A program made the translations under genes and the position numbers. This document shows positions 55,387-64,000 of a stretch of 64,000 bases of DNA, one piece after another; position 1 is the stretch's first letter, and every line of letters starts with the position of its first letter. The stretch is from contig CM062293.1 of the NCBI GenBank assembly GCA_031216915.1, positions 155,380,285-155,444,284 of the forward strand, read 5' to 3'. A model generated the notes under the pieces. It was given only the letters and a program-made list of their open reading frames with translations, was not told the origin of the DNA and did not search any database. Source of the DNA: Pictodentalium vernedei (lineage: Eukaryota; Mollusca; Scaphopoda; Dentaliida; Dentaliidae).

Positions 55387-57905
55387 ACTAGAGGCTCTAC
55401 AGAGCCTGTAATCGCTCACCTGGAAATACATATAAAAATGTGATTTCCCATACACTTTCCATGGTAACTATGAGCTGCAATTGTGGCCATGTTTTGCATG
55501 ATTACAACAACATTACATGAGGATCATTGGTAGAAGGTGTCCCAGTTTTCAATCACGTGAAGTTTCAAAACATTTGAATCCATCAAACACAATCATAGAA
55601 TGTCTCTGGTGGCCATATTTTCCTGCCAACGGGAACAAAAAGAGGATCATTTGTTGAGGGCCTCCTATAGTCCATTCTTGCCAGGTTTTTGGTTCATGTC
55701 AGCTCAATAGTTCCAGAGAAGATGAAAATGCGATTTCCTCTAGTTTTTTTCTATAGTAACTATAAACCATAATTGTGGCCATGTTTGCAATACGATCAAC
55801 ATTAAAATGAGGAACGCTGGTGGAGGGTGCCCCAGTTACCAACCATGCAAAGTTTCAGAACATTTGGCCCTGTGGTTTCAGAGGAGAAGAGTTTTCAAAA
55901 TTGACCAATCAGAATCAAAGAATGCTTCTGGCGGCCACGTTTTTTCACCCAACAGGAATAAAATGAGTAACAGTTGTAGAGAAGCTCTCATAGACAATGC
56001 CTACCAAGTCTGGTTCACATTGGCTCAGTACTTCCAGTGAAGATGATGAAAATGTGATTTCCTATAGGGTTTCTATAGTAACTATAAGCCACAATTGCAG
56101 CTATAATTGCAATCCGATGAAGATTAAAATGAGGATCATTAATAGAGGAGGGTTACAGTCATCAGTCACACTAAGTTTTCAAACCATTTGGCCTTGTAGT
56201 TTCAAAGAAGATTTTCTTGAAAATGCACACATTTATGAATTCTGTTTTCAACAAAAAAATCAGTAAAAGAAGGTTAAACATTTTTGAAAAATTACAACTT
56301 TTTTCAGACAGTATTCTCTTTTCAAAATAGCTTTGGATAGGTAAAAGGGTTACAGGAAACACATAACTCCAATTTTTGTCAAATCTTAAAAAGAAATACA
56401 ATAATTACTTTCATCTAAGCTGACATGATTGCAAGAATGTTAGCAAAATCTTCTGTTTTCTCCAAACACCTGACAACAACCAAGATTATCTGATAAAAAC
56501 ATGAGTAATGAATGAGCATATATCAGCATCCATGTACAGTTCCAATAGTTTTCAGTTAAGTCAAAATAAGTTGTAGGATAATCCTATCAACTGTGTATCT
56601 TTTTCTCTTCCGACACTGATAGACCAGAAGCTGACATCATTTTCTGGAAAGCTCTCACTGACAGCTTTCCAGAAAATGTCAGATTCTGATCTTGTCAGGG
56701 CAGGAGCAGCAGGTTACTTAGTTTATTGCAGTTTGCTACAGCTTATTTTGACTTGTACTGTATACACAATATTTTTGGTTTTTTTTTTCCCAGTTCTCAG
56801 TGGAGAAAACTGGAACCAACCCTTACCAGATTCTCAAAAACAAGTATTTTTGCTGACAGTACCGATCTTTTGTGCAGACAGGAGAGGCATTGGTTTAAGC
56901 ATTAGAACATAGCCTCTGGTGGCCACATATTTCCATCCTCTCATAGACCATTCCTGCGAAGTGTGGTTCACATCGGCTCAGTAGTTTCAGAAAAGATGAA
57001 AATGTGATTTCCCATAGGGTTTCTATAGTAACTCTAAGCCGCAATTGCAGCCATGTTTACAACCCGATCAACATTAAATGAGGATCTTTGGTAGAGGGGG
57101 TCCCAGTCACTACTTACATGAAGTATCAAAACATTTGGCCCGGCAGTTTCAGAGGAGAAAATGTTTGAAAATCCACCTATCAGAATCAAAGAATGCCTCT
57201 GGCGGCCATGTCTTTCAACCCTCGGGAACAAAATGAGGATCGTTTGTAGAGGACCTCCCACAGACTATCCCTGCCAGGTTTGGTTCACGTCGGCTCAGTA
57301 GTTCCAGAGAAGATGAAAATGTGATTTCCCATAGGGTTTCTATAGTAACTATAAGCCGCAATTGTAGCCATGTTTGCAACCCGATCAACATTAAATGAGG
57401 ATTGTTGGTAGAGGGGGTCCCAGTCATCGTTCATGTGAAGTATCAAAACATTTCGCCTGGCAGTTTCAGAGGAGAAGATTTTTGAAAATCTACCAATCAG
57501 AATCAAAGAATGCCTCGGTCGGTCATGTTTTTCAACCCACAGGAACAAAATGAGGATCATTTGTAGAGGACCTCCCATAGACTATCCCTGCCAGGTTTGT
57601 TTTCACGTCGCCTCAGTTTTTCCAGAGAAGAGGAGGAAAATGTGATTTCCCATAGGGTTTCTACAGTAACGATAAGCCGCAATTGCGGCCATGTTTGTAA
57701 CCGGATCAACATTAAATGAGGATCGTTGGTAGAGGGGGTCCCAGTCATTATTTATATGAAGTTTCGAAACATTTGGCCTGGCAGTTTCAAAGGAGAAGAT
57801 TTTTGAAAATCCACCAACCAGAATCAAAGAATGCCTCTGGAAGCCATGTTTTTCAACAGTGATGAGAAAAGCTCACATGGCCTTTTAGGCCAGGTGAGCT
57901 AAAAA
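55387..57905. mobile_element. Hairpin-terminated array element, family GCTCACCTG, ~2.5 kb
   Basis: Left end ACTAGAG (55387), hairpin aggctctacagagcct (55392-55407), gctcacctg (55414-55422). Right end: hairpin agctcacatggcc / ggccaggtgagct, then AAAAA (about 57870-57905). Units of ~315 bp carry gatttcccatagggtttct, atagtaactataagccgcaa, ccatgtttgcaacccgatca, gtagagggggtcccagtca and ccatgtttttcaaccca. The phrase ttctatagtaac recurs near 55755, 56070, 57020, 57330 and 57655. A non-array stretch (56270-56910) interrupts it. Confidence 0.78.
56270..56910. other. Non-array sequence inside the array element, with a hairpin
   Basis: Unit sequence stops near 56270 and resumes near 56911 (cctctggtggccac). 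The interval has no ORF of note. It contains a near-perfect hairpin (tgacatcattttctggaaag / ctttccagaaaatgtcaga; about 56628-56685). Its borders are not clear enough to name it as an insertion. Confidence 0.45.
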
Positions 57906-58190
57906 GGGTTAAATATTTCCTAAAACTGATAAGAGAAATCATTGATGTAAATGCAGTCATTAAGTTGTATTGACCATGCAAGAATTAAAGTAAGAAAGTA
58001 TGTGGCAAAGCCTAATTTCAAACACAAAGAAAGTAAGTCTGAAAACATGTTTAAAATGGGTTAAAATCATGCCAATATTAATGAAAATCACTGTAGAAAT
58101 GTTCAGTAGACAGTAGACATTGTCCCAAATGAGAAGCAGTGACATTGCACTAAACCGTTTGAAGAATTAAAGGTGTAACTTTATAAACAA
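57906..58190. repeat. Local duplication, copy 2 (right part)
   Basis: Begins aaaagggttaaatatttcct and matches 54253-54540 nearly continuously (ccatgcaagaattaaagtaa, gccaatattaatgaaaatca, gacattgtcccaaatgagaa). It joins to the left part if the array element at 55387-57905 is removed. Confidence 0.75.
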
Positions 58191-58377
58191 AAAAACTTTA
58201 ACCAAAAACTTTGACCTGGAAGTTGTAAGTTAAATTGCCATACAAAAAATATTTCCTAAAATAACTTGAAACATAATGAGAATGATACAATCAATAGAAA
58301 TTAATATTAATTTAAAAGAAATAAAACTTTAACCTTGACTAAAAAACTTTAACCACAAACTTTAACCAAAACTCTAA

Positions 58378-58485
58378 ATGTTAACAGATGGACAGACGGA
58401 TGGACAGATGGACGAAAGTTATGACTATAGTCCCAAACTGTAAACAGTCGGACTAAAAATGGGTAGGTGTAAATTTATGCCTAAA
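58378..58485. mobile_element. Orphan right end of a hairpin-terminated element
   Basis: gatggacagacggatggacagatggac run, then a hairpin agtcccaaactg / cagtcggact and AAAAA. The preceding 'aaaactttaaccaaaaactt' words suggest a short degenerate array (58190-58380). The matching left end was not found. Confidence 0.5.
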
Positions 58486-58497
58486 TAGGTTTCCATG

Positions 58498-58697
58498 TTA
58501 ACCCTTTACCTAACACAAAAAGCAGATGACACTTGTAAACAAAATTCTTGAATTATTAATTTTGATGAGCTCGTTCCAAAGAGGGGTCATTTCCTATGTT
58601 TCTGAGACAAAAAATGAAAAAATAACGAAAATTAATTGGCGATTTTTGTAAATAACGCTGGCCGGTTTGGGCTGTTACATTGGGTAGAGGGTTAAAT
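58498..58697. mobile_element. Family-1 MITE, internally deleted
   Basis: TTAAccctttacctaacac ... gttacattgggtagagggTTAA with TTAA on both sides. One arm of the central palindrome is missing (it passes directly from 'cttgaattattaatttt' to 'gatgagctcgttcc'). It lies immediately downstream of the TOE1 stop codon, so it may be part of that gene's 3' UTR. Confidence 0.72.
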
Positions 58698-58712
58698 TCG
58701 CATAATTCAACT

Positions 58713-59306
58713 TCACGTGGCTTGTACAGGTGATATTGTTGAGGATTTCAGTTTTGCTAACTTCTGTCTATGGTCTTTAGATGGTTTTGTAAACCCACCT
58801 TTCTGTATACACCAAGGAATATCTTTTCCAGTCAAGTAGATACTATTCTTGAATTTATCAAGACCCAAACTTTTAAAATCTAGCTTATCTGTATCACCAA
58901 TGCTCCCATATTTAGAAACATATGAAGCCAGGATAAAACCGGTCATGAAAGAGTCAAATCCAGCTCTGTGTCCATCACTTCTACTGGTACTGTTGTCACA
59001 TGATCCATTTTCCCTTTTATTTTCTGTCTCTTTTGATCCAACTGTTATTTCTTCCCTTTTACTTTGAGTCTCTTTTGATCTTGTTGTCATTTCCATCTCT
59101 GAAGGTGACATATTTGTTTCCATATCTGACACATCATTGGTTTCCATTTTGCTGATGCCTCCATCACCCTGCTCATCTGGTTCTTGCTGCTGCTTTCTTT
59201 TCCGCCTCCGAGATGATTTTGAAAGTTTGAAACTGTCCAAATCTAGGATGAGGCCTATGTCATGTGATTTGAGACAACTTGTTGCCTGTTTACACCATCC
59301 ATGTGC
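58713..59306 (-). CDS. TOE1: TOE1-like (CAF1Z) nuclear deadenylase, 3'-terminal exon
   Basis: Minus-strand open exon of about 197 codons ending in TGA at 58713-58715. It starts at a splice acceptor (tttgttctgtttaag, AG at 59308-59307), so the in-frame ATG at 59324 is intronic. It encodes AHGWCKQATSCLKSHDIGLI, a CCCH zinc finger (last Cys-Cys-His; first Cys expected in the previous exon), then ILDLD, a basic nuclear-localisation stretch (RRRKRK), an acidic/Ser-rich linker with two SKET..KRE repeats, and HRAGFDSFMTG. The last motif carries the His and final Asp of the DEDDh exonuclease active site. NSIYLTGKDIP and a KDHRQKLAKLK tail follow. Domain order matches vertebrate TOE1, a Cajal-body 3' exonuclease that trims snRNA tails. 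Upstream exons, with the first three acidic residues, would lie to the right; I did not find them within the window. Confidence 0.88.
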   Translation of the reverse strand, partial: AHGWCKQATSCLKSHDIGLILDLDSFKLSKSSRRRKRKQQQEPDEQGDGGISKMETNDVSDMETNMSPSEMEMTTRSKETQSKREEITVGSKETENKRENGSCDNSTSRSDGHRAGFDSFMTGFILASYVSKYGSIGDTDKLDFKSLGLDKFKNSIYLTGKDIPWCIQKGGFTKPSKDHRQKLAKLKSSTISPVQAT

Positions 59307-59325
59307 CTTAAACAGAACAAACACA
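59307..59325 (-). promoter_or_regulatory. Splice acceptor (3' splice site) of the TOE1-like exon
   Basis: Minus strand gtgtttgttctgtttaag followed by GCACATGG. A T-rich tract precedes the AG, and homology to TOE1 begins directly after it (AHGWC). Position inferred from that homology break. Confidence 0.75.
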
Positions 59326-59359
59326 TAATTTTAACTCTTTATCTTATGCAATTAGACCT

Positions 59360-59560
59360 AACGAGCAACACAATTTTCTTGAATAGCTAAAAATATAAAA
59401 AAAAATTCCCTCAAGAACATAGCTTGTGACCCTTCATGGGAACGAGCTCTATGGGCATGCTTCAATGAGGGGTAATAAGCTATGTTTTTGAGGTAAAAAC
59501 TGATTAAATAACATCTGAATAGTAATTTTTGTAAATAGCCCTAGCCTGATAAGATAAAGT
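59360..59560. mobile_element. Decayed family-1 MITE (intronic)
   Basis: cacaattttcttgaatagct, cctcaagaacatagcttg, a gaacgagctctatgggcatg centre, taataagctatgtttttgag and aataacatctgaatagtaa follow the family order with many substitutions. It lies in the presumed last intron of the TOE1-like gene. Confidence 0.5.
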
Positions 59561-59622
59561 ACAAATAGGTGAAAAGTTATTCTCTTAACCCCTAAACTAA
59601 GGTAGTGAAACATAATTTTTTT

Positions 59623-59866
59623 TAACCCTTTACCCAACGAATCGCCCGCATCCGCCCGAGTAATATGCAAATTCAGCAGTTGAAAAAATATTATTTTTCA
59701 AAAAACTTCAACAAAACCATATTATGTGACCCCTCGTTGGAACGAGCTCGTTCCAACGAGGGGTCACATGATATGGTTTTGTTGAAATTTTTTGAAAAAT
59801 TTTAAAAAATGAAATTTAAAATAATAAATTTTGATATCGTCCGCGTTGGGTAAAGGGTTAAAGCAT
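59623..59866. mobile_element. Palindromic MITE, family 1, variant subfamily (intronic)
   Basis: TTAAccctttacccaacga ... cgttgggtaaagggTTAA with intact TTAA on both sides. Inner sequence differs from other copies: atcgcccgcatccgcccg near the left end, and a perfect centre gacccctcgttggaacgagc / tcgttccaacgaggggtc flanked by ccatattatg / catgatatgg. Its homogeneity suggests a younger subfamily. Confidence 0.8.
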
Positions 59867-59881
59867 TCTGTTTTTCTCTTA

Positions 59882-60340
59882 TTAAACTATGAATTTAACC
59901 AATTATATCTTGTTTGACAGAGCTCACTGAGCTCTGTCAAAATAGGTATATTTGGTTAAATATCAAACTGCATTATGGGAAACATTTGCTGCCGAAAACT
60001 TTGCCAGTTTGACATCAGTGTGCACAGGGTTAAAATCTAAATACACTTGATGGTAGTTACTCATATACGTTCAAAGCAATAATCTGTGAACATTTTTTAA
60101 ACTCTTTTTCTGAAACATTCCATACAGATATGAACTGAGTTTTGGTGATCCGGGTGATTTTTTATTTTTGTCTACAGATGGACAGTTTTATAAACTAAGA
60201 TGGCTGCCTAAACCTGCATACTCTGTTGTGTATCTTATGCCTGTTGTTTACCATACCAAAAATAATCAAAATACACATCACTGTTTGGAAGATCTTCCTT
60301 AAAATGTATAATTTCTACTTTTAGGACAAAATAACCACTG
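59882..60340. other. No gene; short palindrome
   Basis: Palindrome tttgacagagctc / gagctctgtcaaa near 59916-59943, flanked by inverted tttaaccaa / ttggttaaa, so a small fold-back of about 85 bp (relative at 33230). The rest is AT-rich intron-like sequence with no TOE1 exon that I can recognise. Confidence 0.45.
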
Positions 60341-60349
60341 GTGATCATT

Positions 60350-60628
60350 TTTGATGACTGCCAAACAAGCCAGAAAATAAGCAGACTGACATCTGCAAAA
60401 TGAGGTCCCCAGAGGGTGAATTTAGTGATGCAACCCTGCATAGCAGGGTTGCATTACTATATTTACCCTCTGTGAACCTCAATCTGAATGAGGGTTGCGA
60501 AACTAAACAGAAAGAGGTACCCAGAGGATAAATTGGCCCACTGTATGGAATAGCATCATCAAATTCACCCTCTGGGGACCTGATTCTGCAAATGTCAGAC
60601 TGCTTATTTTCAGGACTGCTGCCAAACA
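60350..60628. mobile_element. MITE, family 2 (intronic)
   Basis: ctgccaaacaagccagaaaa...taagcagactgacatctgca and, inverted, tgcaaatgtcagactgctta...ttttcaggactgctgcca. TIRs of about 75 bp, total near 275 bp, with an inner gatgcaaccctgcatagcag palindrome. ORFs on both strands are artefacts of the symmetry. Confidence 0.78.
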
Positions 60629-62052
60629 CCAAAAGTTTAAAGAAGGAGGATTTTAAAAAATTAAGATGGCTGGCCAATCTGAACTAGAGGTGTCTGTCCC
60701 AATAGGCCTTAGAATACACTCTGCATTCCACATTTAGAAGGTTGCAAAAACGGGGCAATAACTGGGCCAAATGTATAAGGGGTAATAATGTAAGCCAGAG
60801 AGCACTTCGGTGGATTCTAGACGTTAACATTGCATTATTATTATTATAAGGCCAATCTGAAAGTTGCAGAGGCACAGGTTCCCATGCTGGTTAATCCCTG
60901 TGCCAATTTCTATATAACCAGGGTGTGTGTTTTGTCGCAGCCGATCGGCACCGGCCCCGAGAAGGTTGTCGTGGAGGCCATTTTTCCGGCCGCGATTGAT
61001 CCGCGAACTACAATCTAAACTAACCCATCTGACGCGAATATGCAGTCCTTCGATTTTAGCGTGCGCTGGCACACGCAGTGCGCAGGTAAATGCCGATGGT
61101 AGAGCGTTATGTTGGGCGCACGTGGCCGTTCAAAAAGTAGCGCTTGCAAATAAAAATAGACAGTCAAAATGTCCGAGGCCGACATTATCTACCCCAAATC
61201 ACAGGCCCTCATGGTTTGATCAGTATTAAACACTGGCTTTTTTCAAATGTAAACAACACTTTCAAAGGAAGTATCCCTTACACCTGCGCAGTAAGGTTAC
61301 TTCAGGAAAACATCTGTCAAATATTGAACATCGAGCATCGTTAACGCCCATGACAATTGTCAGTCTCCAACACTTGGACGGAAAATACGCCCACTCAGTC
61401 ACCAAACATCTCGGCACTCACCAGTTTCACCTGTCAATAATTTTGCAGTCTGCTCACACACCTACCAATTTCCAATATCAGGGACAAAACGTCTCCACCT
61501 GCTGTAAATAACCGGATTTCATACATTTATTTTGCCAAGAAGAAAATTTCTTTCACAACCTGTCTTAGAAAATCATGAATCGGAAATTTTTCCTGATAGA
61601 TTAAAAATTACCGCAACTCATTTGAAGGAGCGAATCAATTGCAAAAAGCCAAAAATATTTTTGGAAAATCCGAAACACACAAAATCAAATCTTTGCGGTT
61701 TTTATCGCCCAACTCGAATGCCCATAATTAATAATATGCGTTTCATTTTGACATACCATTGTATTTTTTTTATATCAATCAAGGGTGAGTGTTAGATGTA
61801 TCATCAGTTCCAACAATTATCCCGCCTCATAAATTTATTTATATCGCCCAACTTGGGCACTTGACATATGTTTCGAACAACATAATGGCACCAGTCATTC
61901 CAAAAATAAACAAAAGTAACAAGCCATCTGAAGTGCAGGTTTGGGATGTTTCGGCCTTTTACAGTTTAGCCTTGGGACGTTTCGCCCCGGGATATTTCTG
62001 CCCCGATATGTTTTGAAATCGAAGACGAAACAAAAGAAGAAGAAGAAAATGA
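60629..62052. other. No confirmed gene; locally GC/CpG-rich segment at 60940-61150
   Basis: The segment around 60940-61150 is visibly richer in CpG than the rest of the window (gccgatcggcaccggccccg, ttttccggccgcgattgatc). On the minus strand a good Kozak context (ggaaaaATGGcc, near 60980) opens a ~23-codon frame; on the plus strand a short ATG frame near 61041 runs into cgcagGTAAAT, a donor-like site. Either could mark a promoter or first exon, but I recognise no protein. ACTAGAGG at 60684 may be an orphan array-element end. Confidence 0.3.
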
Positions 62053-62053
62053 A

Positions 62054-64000
62054 AGTGTCAATGACACTGTAGCTCAACTTGTCAAGACAAAGACATGTAC
62101 ATGTATAGTATGTGACACAGCAATGACAAACATCTAGGTAATGACCTGATAACAAAGGTACATATAAAGTATTGTAACGGTCTGTACATAAATACTGACC
62201 GTTGCCTGTAACAAATGTATAGGTAAAGTATTGTAAAGGTGGGTGACAGTCAGATGCTGAACTAGAAAAAATCTTTGAGTCCCAGAGTGGGTCTGACTGA
62301 ACCCCAAAATATTTCTCATAGCACAGTGATAACAAAGGCACCCCAAAACACACTCGTTCCTGTCCCAAGGTGAAAACAAAAGTACTCAAGAAGTTTTGTG
62401 AAGATCAGTTCATAAATACGAGCTGTATAGAACTTGTGACAAAAAACTGATTGGACCTAATTTCGGTACAAAATGGCCACTGGCAGCCATCTTGAATTTT
62501 GGACCGTACCCAGAAACACTCATTCTCATCCCAAGGAGATAACAAAGGTACCCAAGAAGTTTTGTGAAGATCGGTTCATAAATACAGCCTCTACCCTGAG
62601 CCGTATTGACATGTGTGCTTACATTGTGTAAGTAGCACTGAATAAATCAAAGTTCATCTAATTTGCATAATTTCTGCACGAAAAAAAACCCCTTACAATA
62701 TGTGATGTATTCCATGTTACAAAACATTCATACAAAAATTTATTAAAATCAGAACTTTCATACAGAAGTTCTATACAAAAGACTGATTGCACTAATTTTG
62801 GTACAAAATGGCTGCTGGTGGCCATCTTGAATTTCGGCCCACACCCAAAAACACTCGCTCTCATCCCACGGTGATAACAAAGGTACCCAAGAAGTTTCGT
62901 AAAGATTGGTTCATAAATATGGCCTCTAGTCTGAGCTGTATAGAAGTTGTGTACAAAAAACTGATTAGACCTAATTTCGGTACAAAATGGCCACTAGCAG
63001 CCATCTTGAATTTTAGACCGCACCCAGAAACACTCGTTCTCGTCCCAAGGTGATAACAAAGGTACCCAAGACATTTCGTGAAGATCAGTTCATAAATACA
63101 GACTCTAGTCTGTGCCGTATTGACATGTGTACTTACTGTGTTTAAGTCGCACTGAAAAAATCAAAGTTCATCTAATTTGCATAATTTCTGCACGAGAAAA
63201 AAACCCGCATTATATGTGATGCATCCCATGGTACTAAACATTCACACACAAAAATTATTCAAATCAGGGCTTTCATATGGAAGTTCTGTGCAAAAATCTG
63301 ATTGCACCTAATTTTGTGCACAAAATGGCTGCCATCGGCCATCTTGAATTTCGGACCGGACCCCAAAACACTCGTTCTCGTCCCATGGTGATACCAAAGG
63401 TACCCAAGAAGTTTCGTAAAGATCGGTTCATAAATACGGCCTCTAGCCCGAGCCGTATTGGCATTTGCACTTACAGTGCTGAAAGTTACCCCCAAAAACA
63501 TCAAAATTAGTCTAATTTGCACAATTTACGTACGAGAAAAAAACCTGTATTATATGTGATGTATCCCATGGTACTAAACATTCATACAAAAAATTATTCA
63601 AATCAGAGCTTTCATATGGAAGTTCTGTACAAAAAACAGATTTCTGCATTGTCGGTACAAAATGGCAGCTGGCAGCCATCTTGAATTTCGGACCGCACCC
63701 AAAAACACTCGTTCTCGTCCCACGGTCATAACAAAGGTACCCAAGAAGTTTCGTAAAGATCGGTTCATAAATACGGCCTCTAGCCCGAGCCATAGCAGCT
63801 TGGCACTTACAGCTCTGAAAGTAACACTAAATAAATCAAAGTCAGTCTAATTTGCATAATTTACGCACGAGAAAAAAACCCGTATTATATGTGATGTATC
63901 CCATGGTACTAAACATTTATACAAAACTTCATACAGAAGTTCTGAACAAAAAACTGATTTTTGCATCATCGGTACAAAATGGCCACTGGCAGCCATCTTG
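62054..64000. mobile_element. Hairpin-terminated array element, family AGCTCAACTT, second copy, cut by the window end
   Basis: Same left end (agtgtcaatgacact then agctcaactt), same leader and same unit series as 36303-38118. tacaaaatgg recurs near 62466, 62803, 62984, 63322, 63655 and 63973, giving spacings of about 337, 181, 338, 333 and 318. This is the long-short-long-long order of the first copy. Its right end lies outside the window. All ORFs here, on either strand, are unit by-products. Confidence 0.8.

Noticed and set aside
60824-61072. 82-codon minus ORF in the CpG-rich segment as a TOE1 N-terminal exon
   Set aside because: It lacks the DTELSG motif and other N-terminal TOE1 features, so it is kept only as part of an unassigned segment.

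Overview
The window is AT-rich animal nuclear DNA, dense in repeats and poor in genes. I think it comes from a marine lophotrochozoan, most likely a bivalve mollusc. The reasons are intron-bearing host sequence, tRNA-derived SINEs with an (AATAA)n tail, DIRS-type tyrosine-recombinase retrotransposons, and many long tandem-repeat elements opening with ACAAGAGGCCC or ACTAGAGG and closing with GGAC runs plus a hairpin. That last repeat style is, from memory, common in mollusc genomes; no search was run. There are no operons, rRNA genes, true tRNA genes or CRISPR arrays.

Protein-coding content. Only one host gene segment is convincing: the 3'-terminal exon of a TOE1/CAF1Z-like nuclear deadenylase (58713-59306, minus). 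All other recognisable coding sequence belongs to retroelements: a LINE reverse-transcriptase C-terminus (1-393, plus) and two DIRS-like elements, both on the minus strand. DIRS element 2 (38119-45043) is structurally complete, with terminal inverted repeats, an internal complementary region, gag, RT-RNase H and tyrosine recombinase; its pol region carries two nonsense codons. DIRS element 1 (16358-21235) is older, 5'-truncated and frameshifted. A 65-codon ORF at 48295 is a weak extra candidate.

Layout. 1-1500: LINE remnant and 55-bp repeats. 2.3-7.3 kb: palindromic piggyBac-like MITEs, C-rich tandem repeats, a degenerate hairpin-ended array and an exact 398-bp tandem duplication. 8.5 kb: SINE with target-site duplication. 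9.76-10.95 kb: 1.2-kb fold-back. 13.7-14.0 kb: second MITE family. 14.35-21.37 kb: a 154-bp array bounded by terminal motifs, with DIRS element 1 inside. 21.5-25.8 kb: SINEs, MITE, 161-bp and other arrays. 25.8-31.8 kb: compound hairpin-rich array. 33-34.5 kb: a nest of MITE, SINE and a 232-bp mini-element. 36.3-38.1 kb: another array element abutting DIRS element 2. 46.2-48.1 kb: higher-order array. 49.4-53.9 kb: nested array elements. 53.9-58.2 kb: local duplication split by an array element. 58.4-60.6 kb: TOE1 exon among MITEs. 62.05-64.0 kb: second copy of the 36-kb element, running off the window.

Main idea. About ten seemingly unrelated arrays share one architecture: ACTAGA/ACAAGAGG, a short hairpin, a 9-12 nt inverted repeat, tandem units with no shared ORF, usually a run of GGAC/GTCC, then a terminal hairpin whose last arm is the complementary inverted repeat, then A/T. 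Read on the opposite strand this becomes a TATACCCC-type hairpin start and a hairpin-plus-CTAGT end, which resembles non-autonomous Helitron/Helentron (DINE-1/HINE-like) elements. The window gives supporting evidence: a 232-bp minimal member, a partial empty-site comparison, and two copies with the same internal array register.
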